Origin: Chaetoderma sp. LZ-2023a
Lineage: Eukaryota > Mollusca > Caudofoveata > Chaetodermatida > Chaetodermatidae
Direction: 5' to 3'
Assembly: GCA_034401795.1 (NCBI GenBank)
Contig: CM067373.1
Coordinates: 42,299,142-42,363,141, forward strand
DNA: 64,000 nucleotides
Shown: positions 10,126 through 19,493 of the stretch, piece after piece
Layout of the letters: each line of letters opens with the position of its first letter
Position numbering within the stretch: the stretch's first letter is position 1
The notes under the pieces: generated by a model
Told to the model about the DNA's origin: nothing
What the model saw: the letters and a program-made list of their open reading frames with translations, nothing else
The model's database searches: none
Made by a program: the position numbers and the translations under genes

Positions 10126-10625
10126 NNNNNNNNNNNNNNNNNNNNNNNNNNNNNNNNNNNNNNNNNNNNNNNNNNNNNNNNNNNNNNNNNNNNNNNNNNN
10201 NNNNNNNNNNNNNNNNNNNNNNNNNNNNNNNNNNNNNNNNNNNNNNNNNNNNNNNNNNNNNNNNNNNNNNNNNNNNNNNNNNNNNNNNNNNNNNNNNNNN
10301 NNNNNNNNNNNNNNNNNNNNNNNNNNNNNNNNNNNNNNNNNNNNNNNNNNNNNNNNNNNNNNNNNNNNNNNNNNNNNNNNNNNNNNNNNNNNNNNNNNNN
10401 NNNNNNNNNNNNNNNNNNNNNNNNNNNNNNNNNNNNNNNNNNNNNNNNNNNNNNNNNNNNNNNNNNNNNNNNNNNNNNNNNNNNNNNNNNNNNNNNNNNN
10501 NNNNNNNNNNNNNNNNNNNNNNNNNNNNNNNNNNNNNNNNNNNNNNNNNNNNNNNNNNNNNNNNNNNNNNNNNNNNNNNNNNNNNNNNNNNNNNNNNNNN
10601 NNNNNNNNNNNNNNNNNNNNNNNNN
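10126..10625. other. Assembly gap, 500 N
   Basis: Exactly 500 undetermined bases, a conventional size for a gap of unknown length. The right side enters the 43-bp satellite within 16 bases, so the gap probably arose because the array could not be assembled. Confidence 0.98.
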
Positions 10626-10640
10626 CGCATGACACGTGTG

Positions 10641-13600
10641 TTCTTATTGAATGTGTAACATCAATGTCCTTTGTATATATTTAATCTTATTGAAGTTGTA
10701 GCATCAATGTCCTTTGTAGATATTTAATCTTATTGAATGTGTAACATCAATGTCCTTTGTAGATATTTAATCTTATTGAAGGTGTAACATCAATGTCCTT
10801 TGTAGATATTTAATCCTATTGAAGGTATAACATCAATGTCCTTTGTAGATATTTAATCCTATTGAAGGTATAACATCAATGTCATTTGTAGATATTTAAT
10901 CCTTGTAGATATTTAATCTTATTAAATGTATAACAACAATGTCCTTTGTAGATATTTAATCTTATTGAATGTGTAACATCAATGTCCTTTGTAGATATTT
11001 AATTCTATTGAATGTATAACATCAATTTCCGTTGTAGATATTTAATCCTATTGAAGGTATAACATCAATGTCCTTTGTAGATATTTAATCTTATTGAAGG
11101 TATAACATCAATGTCATTTGTAGATATTTAGTCCTTTTGAAGGTATAACATCAATGTCCTTTGTAGATATTTAATCCTATTGAAGGTATAACATCAATTT
11201 CCTTTGTAGATATTTAATCTTATTGAAGTTGTAGCATCAATGTCCTTTGTAGATATTTAATTCTATTGAAGGTATAACATCAATTTCCGTTGTAGATATT
11301 TAATCTCATTGAAGGTATAACATCAATGTCCTTTGTAGCTATTTACTCCTATTGAAGGTATAACATCGATGTCCTTTGTAGATATTTAATCTTATTGAAG
11401 GTATAACATCGATGTCCTTTGTAGATATTTAATCTTATTGACGGTATAACATCAATTTCCTTTGTAGATATTTAATCCTTGTAGATATTTAATCTTATTG
11501 AATGTGTAACATCAATTTCCTTTGTAGATATTTAATCTTATTGAAGGTATAACATCAATTTCCTTTGTAGATATTTAATCCTTGTAGATATTTAATCTTA
11601 TTGAATGTGTAACATCAGTTTCCTTTGTAGATATTTAATCTTATTGAAGGTATAACATCAATGTCCTTTGTAGATATTTAATCTTATTGAAGGTGTAACA
11701 TCAATGTCCTTTGTAGATATTTAATCTTATTGAATGTGTAACATCAATGTCCTTTGTAGATATTTAATCCTATTGAAGGTATAACATCAATGTCCTTTGT
11801 AGATATTTAATTCAGTGGGATCTATAAAGGACATTGATGTTACACATTTAATAGGATTAAATATCTACAAAGGACATTGATGTTATATCTTCAATAGGAA
11901 TTATTGTTATTGTAGATATTTAATCCTGTTGAAGGTATAACATCAATGTCCTTTGTAGATATTTAATCTCATTGAATGTGTAGCATCAATGTCCTTTGTA
12001 GATATTTAATCTTATTGAAGTTGTAGCATCAATGTCCTTTGTAGATATTTAATCTTATTGAAGTTGTAGCATCAATGTCCTTTGTAGATATTTAATCCTA
12101 TTGAATGTGTAATATCAATGTCCTTAGTAGATATTTAATCCTTGTAGATATTTAATCCTGTTGAAGGTATAACATCAATGTCCTTTGTAGATATTTAATC
12201 TTATTAAATGTATAACATCAATGTCCTTTGTAGATATTTAATCTTATTGAAGGTATAACATCAATGTCCTTTGTAGATATTTAATCTTATTGAAGGTATA
12301 ACATCAATGTCCTTTGTAGATATTTAATCTTATTAAATGTATAACATCAATGTCCTTTGTAGATATTTAATCCTTGTAGATATTTAATCCTGTTGAAGGT
12401 ATAACATCAATGTCCTTTGTAGATATTTAATCTTATTAAATGTATAACATCAATGTCCTTTGTAGATATTTAATCTTATTGAAGGTATAACATCAATGTC
12501 CTTTGTAGATATTTAATCTTATTAAATGTATAACATCAATGTCCTTTGTAGATATTTAATCTTATTAAATGTGTAGCATCAATGTCCTTTGTAGATATTT
12601 AATCTTATTGAAGGTATAACATCAATGTCCTTTGTAGATATTTAATCTTATTGAAGGTATAACATCAATGTCCTTTGTAGATATTTAATCTTATTGAAGT
12701 TGTAGCATCAATGTCCTTTGTAGATATTTAATCTTATTGAATGTGTAACATCAATGTCCTTTGTATATATTTAATCTTATTGAAGTTGTAGCATCAATGT
12801 CCTTTGTAGATATTTAATCTTATTGAATGTGTAACGTCAATGTCCTTTGTAGATATTTAATCTTATTGAAGGTGTAACATCAATGTCCTTTGTAGATATT
12901 TAATCCTATTGAAGGTATAACATCAATGTCCTTTGTAGATATTTAATCCTATTGAAGGTATAACATCAATGTCATTTGTAGATATTTAATCCTTGTAGAT
13001 ATTTAATCTTATTAAATGTATAACATCAATGTCCTTTGTAGATATTTAATCTTATTGAATGTGTAACATCAATGTCCTTTGTAGATATTTAATTCTATTG
13101 AATGTATAACATCAATTTCCGTTGTAGATATTTAATCCTATTGAAGGTATAACATCAATGTCCTTTGTAGATATTTAATCTTATTGAAGGTATAACATCA
13201 ATGTCCTTTGTAGATATTTAATCCTATTGAAGGTATAACATCAATGTCCTTTGTAGATATTTAATCTTATTGAATGTGTAGCATCAATGTCCTTTGTAGA
13301 TATTTAATCTTATTGAAGTTGTAGCATCAATGTCCTTTGTAGATATTTAATCTTATTGAAGTTGTAGCATCAATGTCCTTTGTAGATATTTAATCTTATT
13401 GAAGTTGTAGCATCAATGTCCTTTGTAGATATTTAATCTTATTGAAGTTGTAGCATCAATGTCCTTTGTAGATATTTAATCTTATTGAAGTTGTAGCATC
13501 AATGTCCTTTGTAGATATTTAATCTTATTGAAGTTGTAGCATCAATGTCCTTTGTAGATATTTAGTTTTATTGAAGGTGTAACATGAATGTCCTTTGTAG

Positions 13601-13958
13601 ATATTTAATCCCATTGAAGGTATAACATCAATGTCCTTTGTAGATATTTAATCCCATTGAAGGTATAACATCAATGTCCTTTGTAGATATTTAATCCCAT
13701 TGAAGGTATAACATCAATGTCCTTTGTAGATATTTAATCCCATTGAAGGTATAACATCAATGTCCTTTGTAGATATTTAATCCTATTGAAGGTATAACAT
13801 CAATGTCCTTTGTAGATATTTAATCCTATTGAAGGTATAATAACATTAATGTCCTTTGTAGATATTTACCGTAATCCTATAGAATGTGTAAAATCAATGT
13901 CCTTTGTAGATATTTAATCTTATTGAATGTATAGCATCAATGTCCTTAGTAGATATTT
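10641..13958. repeat. 43-bp satellite array, about 77 units
   Basis: The unit is 43 bases, with the core CATCAATGTCCTTTGTAGAT followed by ATTTAATC and TATTGAAGGTATAA or a variant. Variants differ mainly in the ATTGAAGGTATAA / ATTGAATGTGTAA / ATTGAAGTTGTAG segment, and similar variants sit in runs, for example about eight AAGTTGTAG units near 13310-13540. An extra 18-base ATCCTTGTAGATATTTA insert recurs at least six times. Two units near 11825-11905 are in reverse orientation. The array lies upstream of a RAD51B exon. Confidence 0.97.
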
Positions 13959-14067
13959 GAATTGATCCTTGACATCTTCCCTGGTTTGTGGATCCAATCT
14001 TATAGACCATTTTATTAGGCGATCATTATGACATTACAGCTTGTAAAATATTCATGTTATTACCCAG

Positions 14068-14181
14068 GCCTTAGAATTATGGCAGAAAAGAAAAGCTGCA
14101 AGAAGTGGATTCTTTCCTACATCATTGACCAATCTGGACCGTGTGCTTCATGGTGGTCTGCTGACCGGCACAATAACTGAG
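14068..14181 (+). CDS. RAD51B: RAD51B exon, upstream of the Walker A exon
   Basis: Flanked by a consensus-like acceptor (TTATTACCCAG) and a donor (GAG then GTAATC), the 114-base exon encodes 38 residues in phase 0. They include SGFFPTSLTNLDRVLHGGLL, followed by TGTITE. RAD51 paralogues have this S-T-x-L-D-x-x-LGGG/HGG pattern just before the ATP-binding loop, and the next exon in the window continues directly with VAGPSGCGKTQ, as in RAD51B. RAD51B is part of the BCDX2 complex in homologous recombination. I separate it from RAD51C/D by the HGG and by the downstream GAVIYIDTESAFSAER, which matches RAD51B best. Exons further 5' were not found in the window. Confidence 0.85.
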
Positions 14182-14230
14182 GTAATCCCATACATGCACT
14201 TGCACACATATTTTTTCACATCAAGAGTAT

Positions 14231-14424
14231 ACTTACCTCCCTAATACTTTTGATATTGCTAAATATCGGCTTTCACTCAATAAAACACTCAGATTAAAAA
14301 CAGTTAGGTGCCCCTACTGGGCAGGGAGTCAGAGGTAGTCCGGCGGATGCTCGCCCCACCACCGCGCATGCGCCGACTACTACTTCCTCTTTGCTCATTT
14401 ATTGGCAAAGGGTTACATGCGGTT
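14231..14424 (+). repeat. Left inverted terminal repeat of A1
   Basis: Starts ACTTACCTCCCTAATAC and pairs with the right repeat near 21012-21201 over most of its length, including the GC-rich GCGCATGCGC centre. It is preceded by a 17-base outer arm (14214-14230) that is not inverted at the right end. Confidence 0.9.
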
Positions 14425-14497
14425 TTGTGTTCTTCATACTTTTCTGCGCGTTGCCTTGTTTTTTGCTCACGTTTGACGATTATTTTTTGGTGGAAGC

Positions 14498-14548
14498 ATG
14501 TCGGAAAGGGAGGATTCGCCTTTAGAAGGAGCGGGATCGCTTTATCAG
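14498..14548 (+). CDS. Leader exon of DIRS ORF1, A1
   Basis: An ATG opens 17 codons (MSEREDSPLEGAGSLYQ) that end at CAG followed by GT. The same arrangement, also 51 bases and ending in Q, is found in A2 and A3. The main ORF1 exon has no ATG before its Cys cluster and begins directly after a TTTCAG acceptor in the compatible phase. I infer that the two are spliced across 14549-15313. Confidence 0.65.
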
Positions 14549-15313
14549 GTGAATTCTTTGATATGCTAGCGTGTTTTGTCCCGGTTTAATGTATTTCCGG
14601 GACTCGCGCTTACCGTGATTAGCGCCTGATTATGTTGGTTTTTTACAACATGGTGCTTCATATGTCTCATTTCTCTTTGTGTTTTGTCCACAGGTATCGC
14701 ATAGACGCTTTGATGGACTTCTCGGCACAAGAGGATATGTTTTCTCTCCACCACGGTTCCATTTCCTACTAATACTGTTAGGTTATCTAACCAAAAGATC
14801 TATGTTCAGTGAGTTGGAGGCCTGTTATAAAGGTCTTCTCACTTTGCCCTCTTGCTCCAATTCCTTCCCCTGAGGTGGAGAGAATGTAGAGGCGTACTAT
14901 GGTGGAGTTCTCCGGTTCATCACGTTGGATGGTTTGTCTATACAAGGATCAGGTATCTAATTATTGTAAACAAAAGGGGAGATAATTTCCCTTTTTGCCA
15001 ATGCTAGAATTGGAAGGAGTTATCTCTGTATATCTGATTGTTGTGTACTCGAAATGCCAATTCAACGGAAATGTTCCGTTTACTTATACAATTCGTTCTT
15101 GCTCTTGGTGCTTGTTGCGGATCGATTAATTTGGTCACGAGAGTGATGACGTCATAATCGGCCTTGGCCTTTTTATTAACAATTAACGTTTTGTCCATGG
15201 CTGGTTCTTCTTGATTTCTGATCTTGATGATCCTGTCCTCTCTTTTTAGTTGGTTTTGAGTTCGCTAACCGTAACTATCTTGCTCATTGTCCCTGTCCTT
15301 TGTCCTGTTTCAG

Positions 15314-17362
15314 AGACCTGGTTGCCCGTCCTGCGGGAGGTTTCTTAAAAGCCGCTTCGTCCCGCACTTGTGCTTCAGCTGCAGTCCCTGTGGACCGTTG
15401 CTGAAGTGCGACGTATGTAAGCTGTGGGGGGGCGAATTAATGTCTGATTTTCTCGCATTGCAGGCAAGGGAGAAGGTAATGGAGGAAGAGAGGAAGAAGA
15501 AGGAGAAAGTGTGTAAGAAGGGTAAGAAGAAGGCCTCATCCGCGGTGGATATGGAGGCCTTCAGGTCCGAAATGTTGCAAGAGATGCAGAGGACAATAAA
15601 GGATCTGGTCCCAGAGTTGCTTCGTGGCATGCTCCTTGGGCCAGCTCCTTTGTTGTCCTCGGCATCTGCTTACGAGCAGGTGATCCCCGCCTCTGAATCC
15701 GGTCTCTTTAGGTCCGGTCCGGTTGTGGATTCAGAGGTGGCCCCTTTGTTGGGGGCAGTCCAAGGCCCTGGCAGCAGGCATGGCGCCGCGCCGAGGGGCC
15801 GTGGACAACGGTTGTTGCTGGGACCCGCGGTCTGCTCATCAGACCCCGGGTATCCGCGCGCCGAAGGTGCCAAACCCTCCTATGGCACCTTTCCTGGCCA
15901 GTCCGGGTTAGCTCTCTTTGCTGACCCGGAGTCTAATCTTTCTGGCCAGGAAGAAGAGGATCTCCTGCTGGGGTCGCCTTCTGAGGACGTGGCCATGGAA
16001 TACGACGTCTGTGCACCCCTCGCGGGGAATGCAGGCGACGTGTTCCATGGTTCTACTCACGCAGGAGTAGATTTCACGGTCCAGAGGGTGTCCCCGGGCG
16101 GTGCTGTTGACCACGGATACCGCATACCTCGGCTTGCCGATGGTATGGCTGGTGCTGGTCAGACCCGTGGTAGAGCGGTGTTTACCCCGCGCTCTGCCAC
16201 GGCGCCTGCTCCTGGTCAAGCCGTGGAATTTAGCATGCCTGCTCTCTCGGGCCCGCATGCTTTTCCAGGCTTGCCAGGGGTATCAGCTTACCCGCCGTCG
16301 ACATCAACTGCGAGTGCTCTGGAGGAAGACGAAGGCCCTCGTCTAGTAGAGCGCTCGCAGTTAGCCACGGAGGAGGATTGGTCGGACGCTTGCCAGTGGC
16401 TGGTAAGTGTTCGGCCAGATCTACCCGTGGAGCTGCCGGCTAGCCAGCGTGACCATCGGCCGTGGTTAGCTGGTAGGCCGGCGGCTACCGCTATGCCATC
16501 TCTGCCGCTTGCTGAGCATGTCGTGGACATGTTCGAAGCGGCAGAGGCGTCCATTAAGGTGAATGGACGTCTCGCGAAGGCCCCTCGCGAGGTGGCGAAG
16601 CGGTGCCGCATCGTGCCCCTGGATTACCAGCGGTACGGTGTGGTGCCGAAGCCGAGCGTTGATGATCGCGCGGCTTTGGGCGAAGATGCGCGGCCGGGCT
16701 CCCGTTCTGACACGGGAGTCTTGTGCTCGAACGCGTTGCGTTCGGCAAATGCCGCGCTGCGGGATGCGGAGGAGAGTGGGAGAGCGTCGATTGCCGTTCT
16801 GTCCCACGTCTCCCAGCTGCTACAAGGGGTGGTAGCGGCTTCCGCATCACGCCAACCAAGCCCGGTGACAGTCCAGAGAGCCATTCAGGATGGTATCAAC
16901 CTGGCTTTGGACTGTTTGACGCGGGCGGTGACCAGAAGTGTCCGGGCGAGGCGCACGTTTGCGCTTGACAATCTGTGCCCGTCCCAGGACCTGTATAATA
17001 GGCTGCTGCGGACGCCTATGACAGGTCCTGGTCTCTTTGGAGGTGAGGGATGCAGGCACCTCCAGGAGACGGTCACTCTGGTTAATAACCAGAGGGCGCT
17101 GCGGGAACAATTTGAGGTGCTCCGGCGGGAGCGTGTTCGCGCGGCACCCCCTGCGTATCGTCCTCTGCAGGCTCGAGGTGGTGCTGGCCAGGTCAGGGGC
17201 CAGCCACCGTCGCAACGTAGGCTTAGGCCACGGGCGATTCGGCCAGCAGTGAGGGGGGCGCAGGCTCCCCAGCCGCACCCAGCCAGACAGCCGCCCGCGC
17301 ACCGTGGTGCGCGCGGCGCTGGGCGGGGCGCGCGGGGATCTGGTCGCGGTAATCGGGCCTGA
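15314..17362 (+). CDS. DIRS ORF1 (gag-like), main exon, A1
   Basis: The frame is open from the TTTCAG acceptor at 15308-15313 to a TGA at 17360-17362, about 682 residues. It starts with a Cys/His cluster (CPSCGRF, then HLCFSCSPC, then CDVC) within the first 35 residues, then a highly charged Lys/Glu segment, a long Gly/Pro/Ala-rich middle, a helical part with conserved WSDACQWLVSVRPDLPVE and VVDMFEAAEASIKVNGR blocks, and an Arg/Pro/Gln-rich basic tail. The basic tail and position fit a nucleocapsid-like role; no CCHC knuckle is present. GC content is high compared with flanking DNA. The next ORF overlaps its last 59 bases in the +1 frame, and the recombinase frame continues in the same frame after the TGA. 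Confidence 0.75.
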   Translation, partial: RPGCPSCGRFLKSRFVPHLCFSCSPCGPLLKCDVCKLWGGELMSDFLALQAREKVMEEERKKKEKVCKKGKKKASSAVDMEAFRSEMLQEMQRTIKDLVPELLRGMLLGPAPLLSSASAYEQVIPASESGLFRSGPVVDSEVAPLLGAVQGPGSRHGAAPRGRGQRLLLGPAVCSSDPGYPRAEGAKPSYGTFPGQSGLALFADPESNLSGQEEEDLLLGSPSEDVAMEYDVCAPLAGNAGDVFHGSTHAGVDFTVQRVSPGGAVDHGYRIPRLADGMAGAGQTRGRAVFTPRSATAPAPGQAVEFSMPALSGPHAFPGLPGVSAYPPSTSTASALEEDEGPRLVERSQLATEEDWSDACQWLVSVRPDLPVELPASQRDHRPWLAGRPAATAMPSLPLAEHVVDMFEAAEASIKVNGRLAKAPREVAKRCRIVPLDYQRYGVVPKPSVDDRAALGEDARPGSRSDTGVLCSNALRSANAALRDAEESGRASIAVLSHVSQLLQGVVAASASRQPSPVTVQRAIQDGINLALDCLTRAVTRSVRARRTFALDNLCPSQDLYNRLLRTPMTGPGLFGGEGCRHLQETVTLVNNQRALREQFEVLRRERVRAAPPAYRPLQARGGAGQVRGQPPSQRRLRPRAIRPAVRGAQAPQPHPARQPPAHRGARGAGRGARGSGRGNRA

Positions 17363-19493
17363 TGGCCTGGTTACCGCGGTGGGAACCACTCCGGTGTTTC
17401 AGGCCGAGAGAACAGTGCCACTCTGGCCCTCCTTATGTCCACCTCTATCCCTAGGTGGACCGGTGGGCGGCCGTTTGGCCGCCCGCTTGCCAGAGTGGAA
17501 GCGGTTGACTCAGGACCGTTTAGTCTTGCGATGGCTTTCGGTCGGGTATCGTCCCGACTGGGTGACAGGCCCGCCATCGCGACTGTCTCTCGCGCCGATC
17601 TGGACTCCCATTCCACGGGATCCGGATCAGAGGTTGTGTATAGAGGAGGAAATAAATTCCCTCATACTAAAAGAAGCCATTCAGCCGGCACAGAGGTGCC
17701 CGGGCTTCTATTCAACCCTGTTCTTGGTAACAAAAAACACCGGAGGGTGGAGGCCGATTCTCAACCTCAAGCCGTTGAACAAGTTCATCGAGACACCCAG
17801 TTTCAAGATGGAGACTGTGCGCTCGGTGTTGGCGGGGTTAGAGCGAGGGATGTGGACAGCGTCGATAGATTTGAAGGATGCTTATTTCCACATTCCCATA
17901 GAGAGGAGTTTCCGTCGCTTCCTGAGATTTGCATTTCAGGGCCGGCGGTGGGAATTCAGGGTGTTACCCTTCGGAATTTCCACGGCTCCTCGGGTCTTCA
18001 CCCGTGTGGTTCTCGCGATCACTGCATACCTCCGCAGGAGAAGCATAGCAGTCCACACGTACATAGACGACTGGCTGTTGAAAGCACACACCCGGGAATC
18101 GTTGTCAGCCAATCTGGAGATTGTTTTGAAAACTCTCTTGGACTTGGGCTGGCTGATCAATTTCCCGAAATCAGAGCTAACTCCATCCCAGAAGTTTGTT
18201 TACCTGGGCATGTTCTTCGATCTGGAGACGGGGTATGTGTACCCCACTCAGGAGAGGGTTCAAGTACTCATCTCGGTTATTCAGTCGGTGTGCGACAGTC
18301 GTCATGTCCTGGCACGGGTTTACTTGAGAATGCTGGGCTTGATGGTTTCTTTGGAACCAGTCATTCCACAGGCCGCCTTGCGCAGGCGTCCGATCCAGTT
18401 GTTTCTCATGACACAGTGGACCCAGAGTTCAGGTTCGCTGGACTCGAACGTGTCAGTGTTGGCGCCTCTGATTCACCACCTGCAATGGTGGTTGAATACA
18501 GAGAATCTCTTGCTGGGGGTTTTGCTAACCCCTCCCCACCCTCAGGTGACTGTGTATACAGATGCATCGATGGAGGGGTGGGGAGCTTGTCTGGAAGAGT
18601 CCACAGTATCAGGGCTTTGGGATCTGGATCAGTCCAAGGAACATATCAATCTACTAGAGCTAAGAGCAGTAGTCCTGGGCCTGGAACATTTCTTACAGAA
18701 AGTTCAGGGCAAGATTGTTCTAATTCGTTCAGACAACTCAACGGTAGTGACTTACATAAACCGCCAGGGCGGAACGAAGTCGCCCAGTCTCTGTATGATG
18801 ACATGGAAACTGCTTTGTTGGTGCCTGGATCATGGGATCACCTTGAAAGCAGTTCATATTCCGGGGAGGTTAAATCTGCTAGCAGACTCATTGAGCCGAA
18901 GGATGAGTGTTTTACCCACGGAATGGCAACTAAGTCAATGTGTGGCGGATCGTCTGTTCGACCATTGGGGGAAACCCAACATAGATTTGTTCGCGATGAA
19001 GAAGAATGCGAAGATGACGACGTACGTCTCTCCGATTCCAGACCCAAGCGCTTTCGCAACAGATGCGTTAGCTATCAGCTGGGAGGGAATGTATGCATAC
19101 GCATTCCCCCCAGCAATCCTGATTCCAAAGGTGCTTCAGAAAATCAGGCAGCAGGAGTGCCAAGTGCTTCTGATCGCCCCGGATTGGCCAAGCCGATCGT
19201 GGTATACGGATCTGCTGGACCTTCTGGTCTGCAATCCGGTTCCGCTGCCTCTGATGGACAACCTTATCTTCCAGGGCAAGGCCCTTCACGACAATCCGTC
19301 AATGTTCCGATTGACTGCGTGGATGTTGTCAAGGAATCTAGAATTAAGGAGGGCTTTTCTGAGCAAGCGGCCATGTTTATGGCCAAAGCCAGGAGGGGGT
19401 CAACCTCCAGAGCATATAATTATAAAATCAACAGATTTGCAGAATGGTGCTCAAAAAGATGTATTGATCCAATGGAATCATCTATTCAGGTAG
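17304..19493 (+). CDS. DIRS reverse transcriptase-RNase H-methyltransferase-like ORF, A1
   Basis: An open frame of 729 codons with no early ATG: translation probably follows a +1 shift from ORF1. The RT core runs from about WTPIPRDP (17596) through DLKDAYFHIPI, GISTAPRVFTRVV and the catalytic YIDDW near 18060. RNase H follows with YTDASMEGWGA, ELRAVVLGLEHFL, RSDNSTVV and HIPGRLNLLADSLSR, supplying the acidic residues. The C-terminal part (WGKPNIDLFA through APDWPSRSWY) lies where DIRS elements carry a Dam-like methyltransferase domain; I cannot confirm its motifs. The last 200 bases overlap the start of the recombinase domain in another frame. Confidence 0.92.
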   Translation: MVRAALGGARGDLVAVIGPDGLVTAVGTTPVFQAERTVPLWPSLCPPLSLGGPVGGRLAARLPEWKRLTQDRLVLRWLSVGYRPDWVTGPPSRLSLAPIWTPIPRDPDQRLCIEEEINSLILKEAIQPAQRCPGFYSTLFLVTKNTGGWRPILNLKPLNKFIETPSFKMETVRSVLAGLERGMWTASIDLKDAYFHIPIERSFRRFLRFAFQGRRWEFRVLPFGISTAPRVFTRVVLAITAYLRRRSIAVHTYIDDWLLKAHTRESLSANLEIVLKTLLDLGWLINFPKSELTPSQKFVYLGMFFDLETGYVYPTQERVQVLISVIQSVCDSRHVLARVYLRMLGLMVSLEPVIPQAALRRRPIQLFLMTQWTQSSGSLDSNVSVLAPLIHHLQWWLNTENLLLGVLLTPPHPQVTVYTDASMEGWGACLEESTVSGLWDLDQSKEHINLLELRAVVLGLEHFLQKVQGKIVLIRSDNSTVVTYINRQGGTKSPSLCMMTWKLLCWCLDHGITLKAVHIPGRLNLLADSLSRRMSVLPTEWQLSQCVADRLFDHWGKPNIDLFAMKKNAKMTTYVSPIPDPSAFATDALAISWEGMYAYAFPPAILIPKVLQKIRQQECQVLLIAPDWPSRSWYTDLLDLLVCNPVPLPLMDNLIFQGKALHDNPSMFRLTAWMLSRNLELRRAFLSKRPCLWPKPGGGQPPEHIIIKSTDLQNGAQKDVLIQWNHLFR

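Noticed and set aside
10073..10658. ORFs across the N run
   Set aside because: Composed of undetermined bases.
10641..13958. CRISPR-like array
   Set aside because: Units are head to tail with no unique spacers and the genome is eukaryotic; it is a satellite.
16847..17389. Minus-strand ORFs opposite DIRS ORF1 (also in A2 and A3)
   Set aside because: Openness follows from high GC content of ORF1; no domain or start context.
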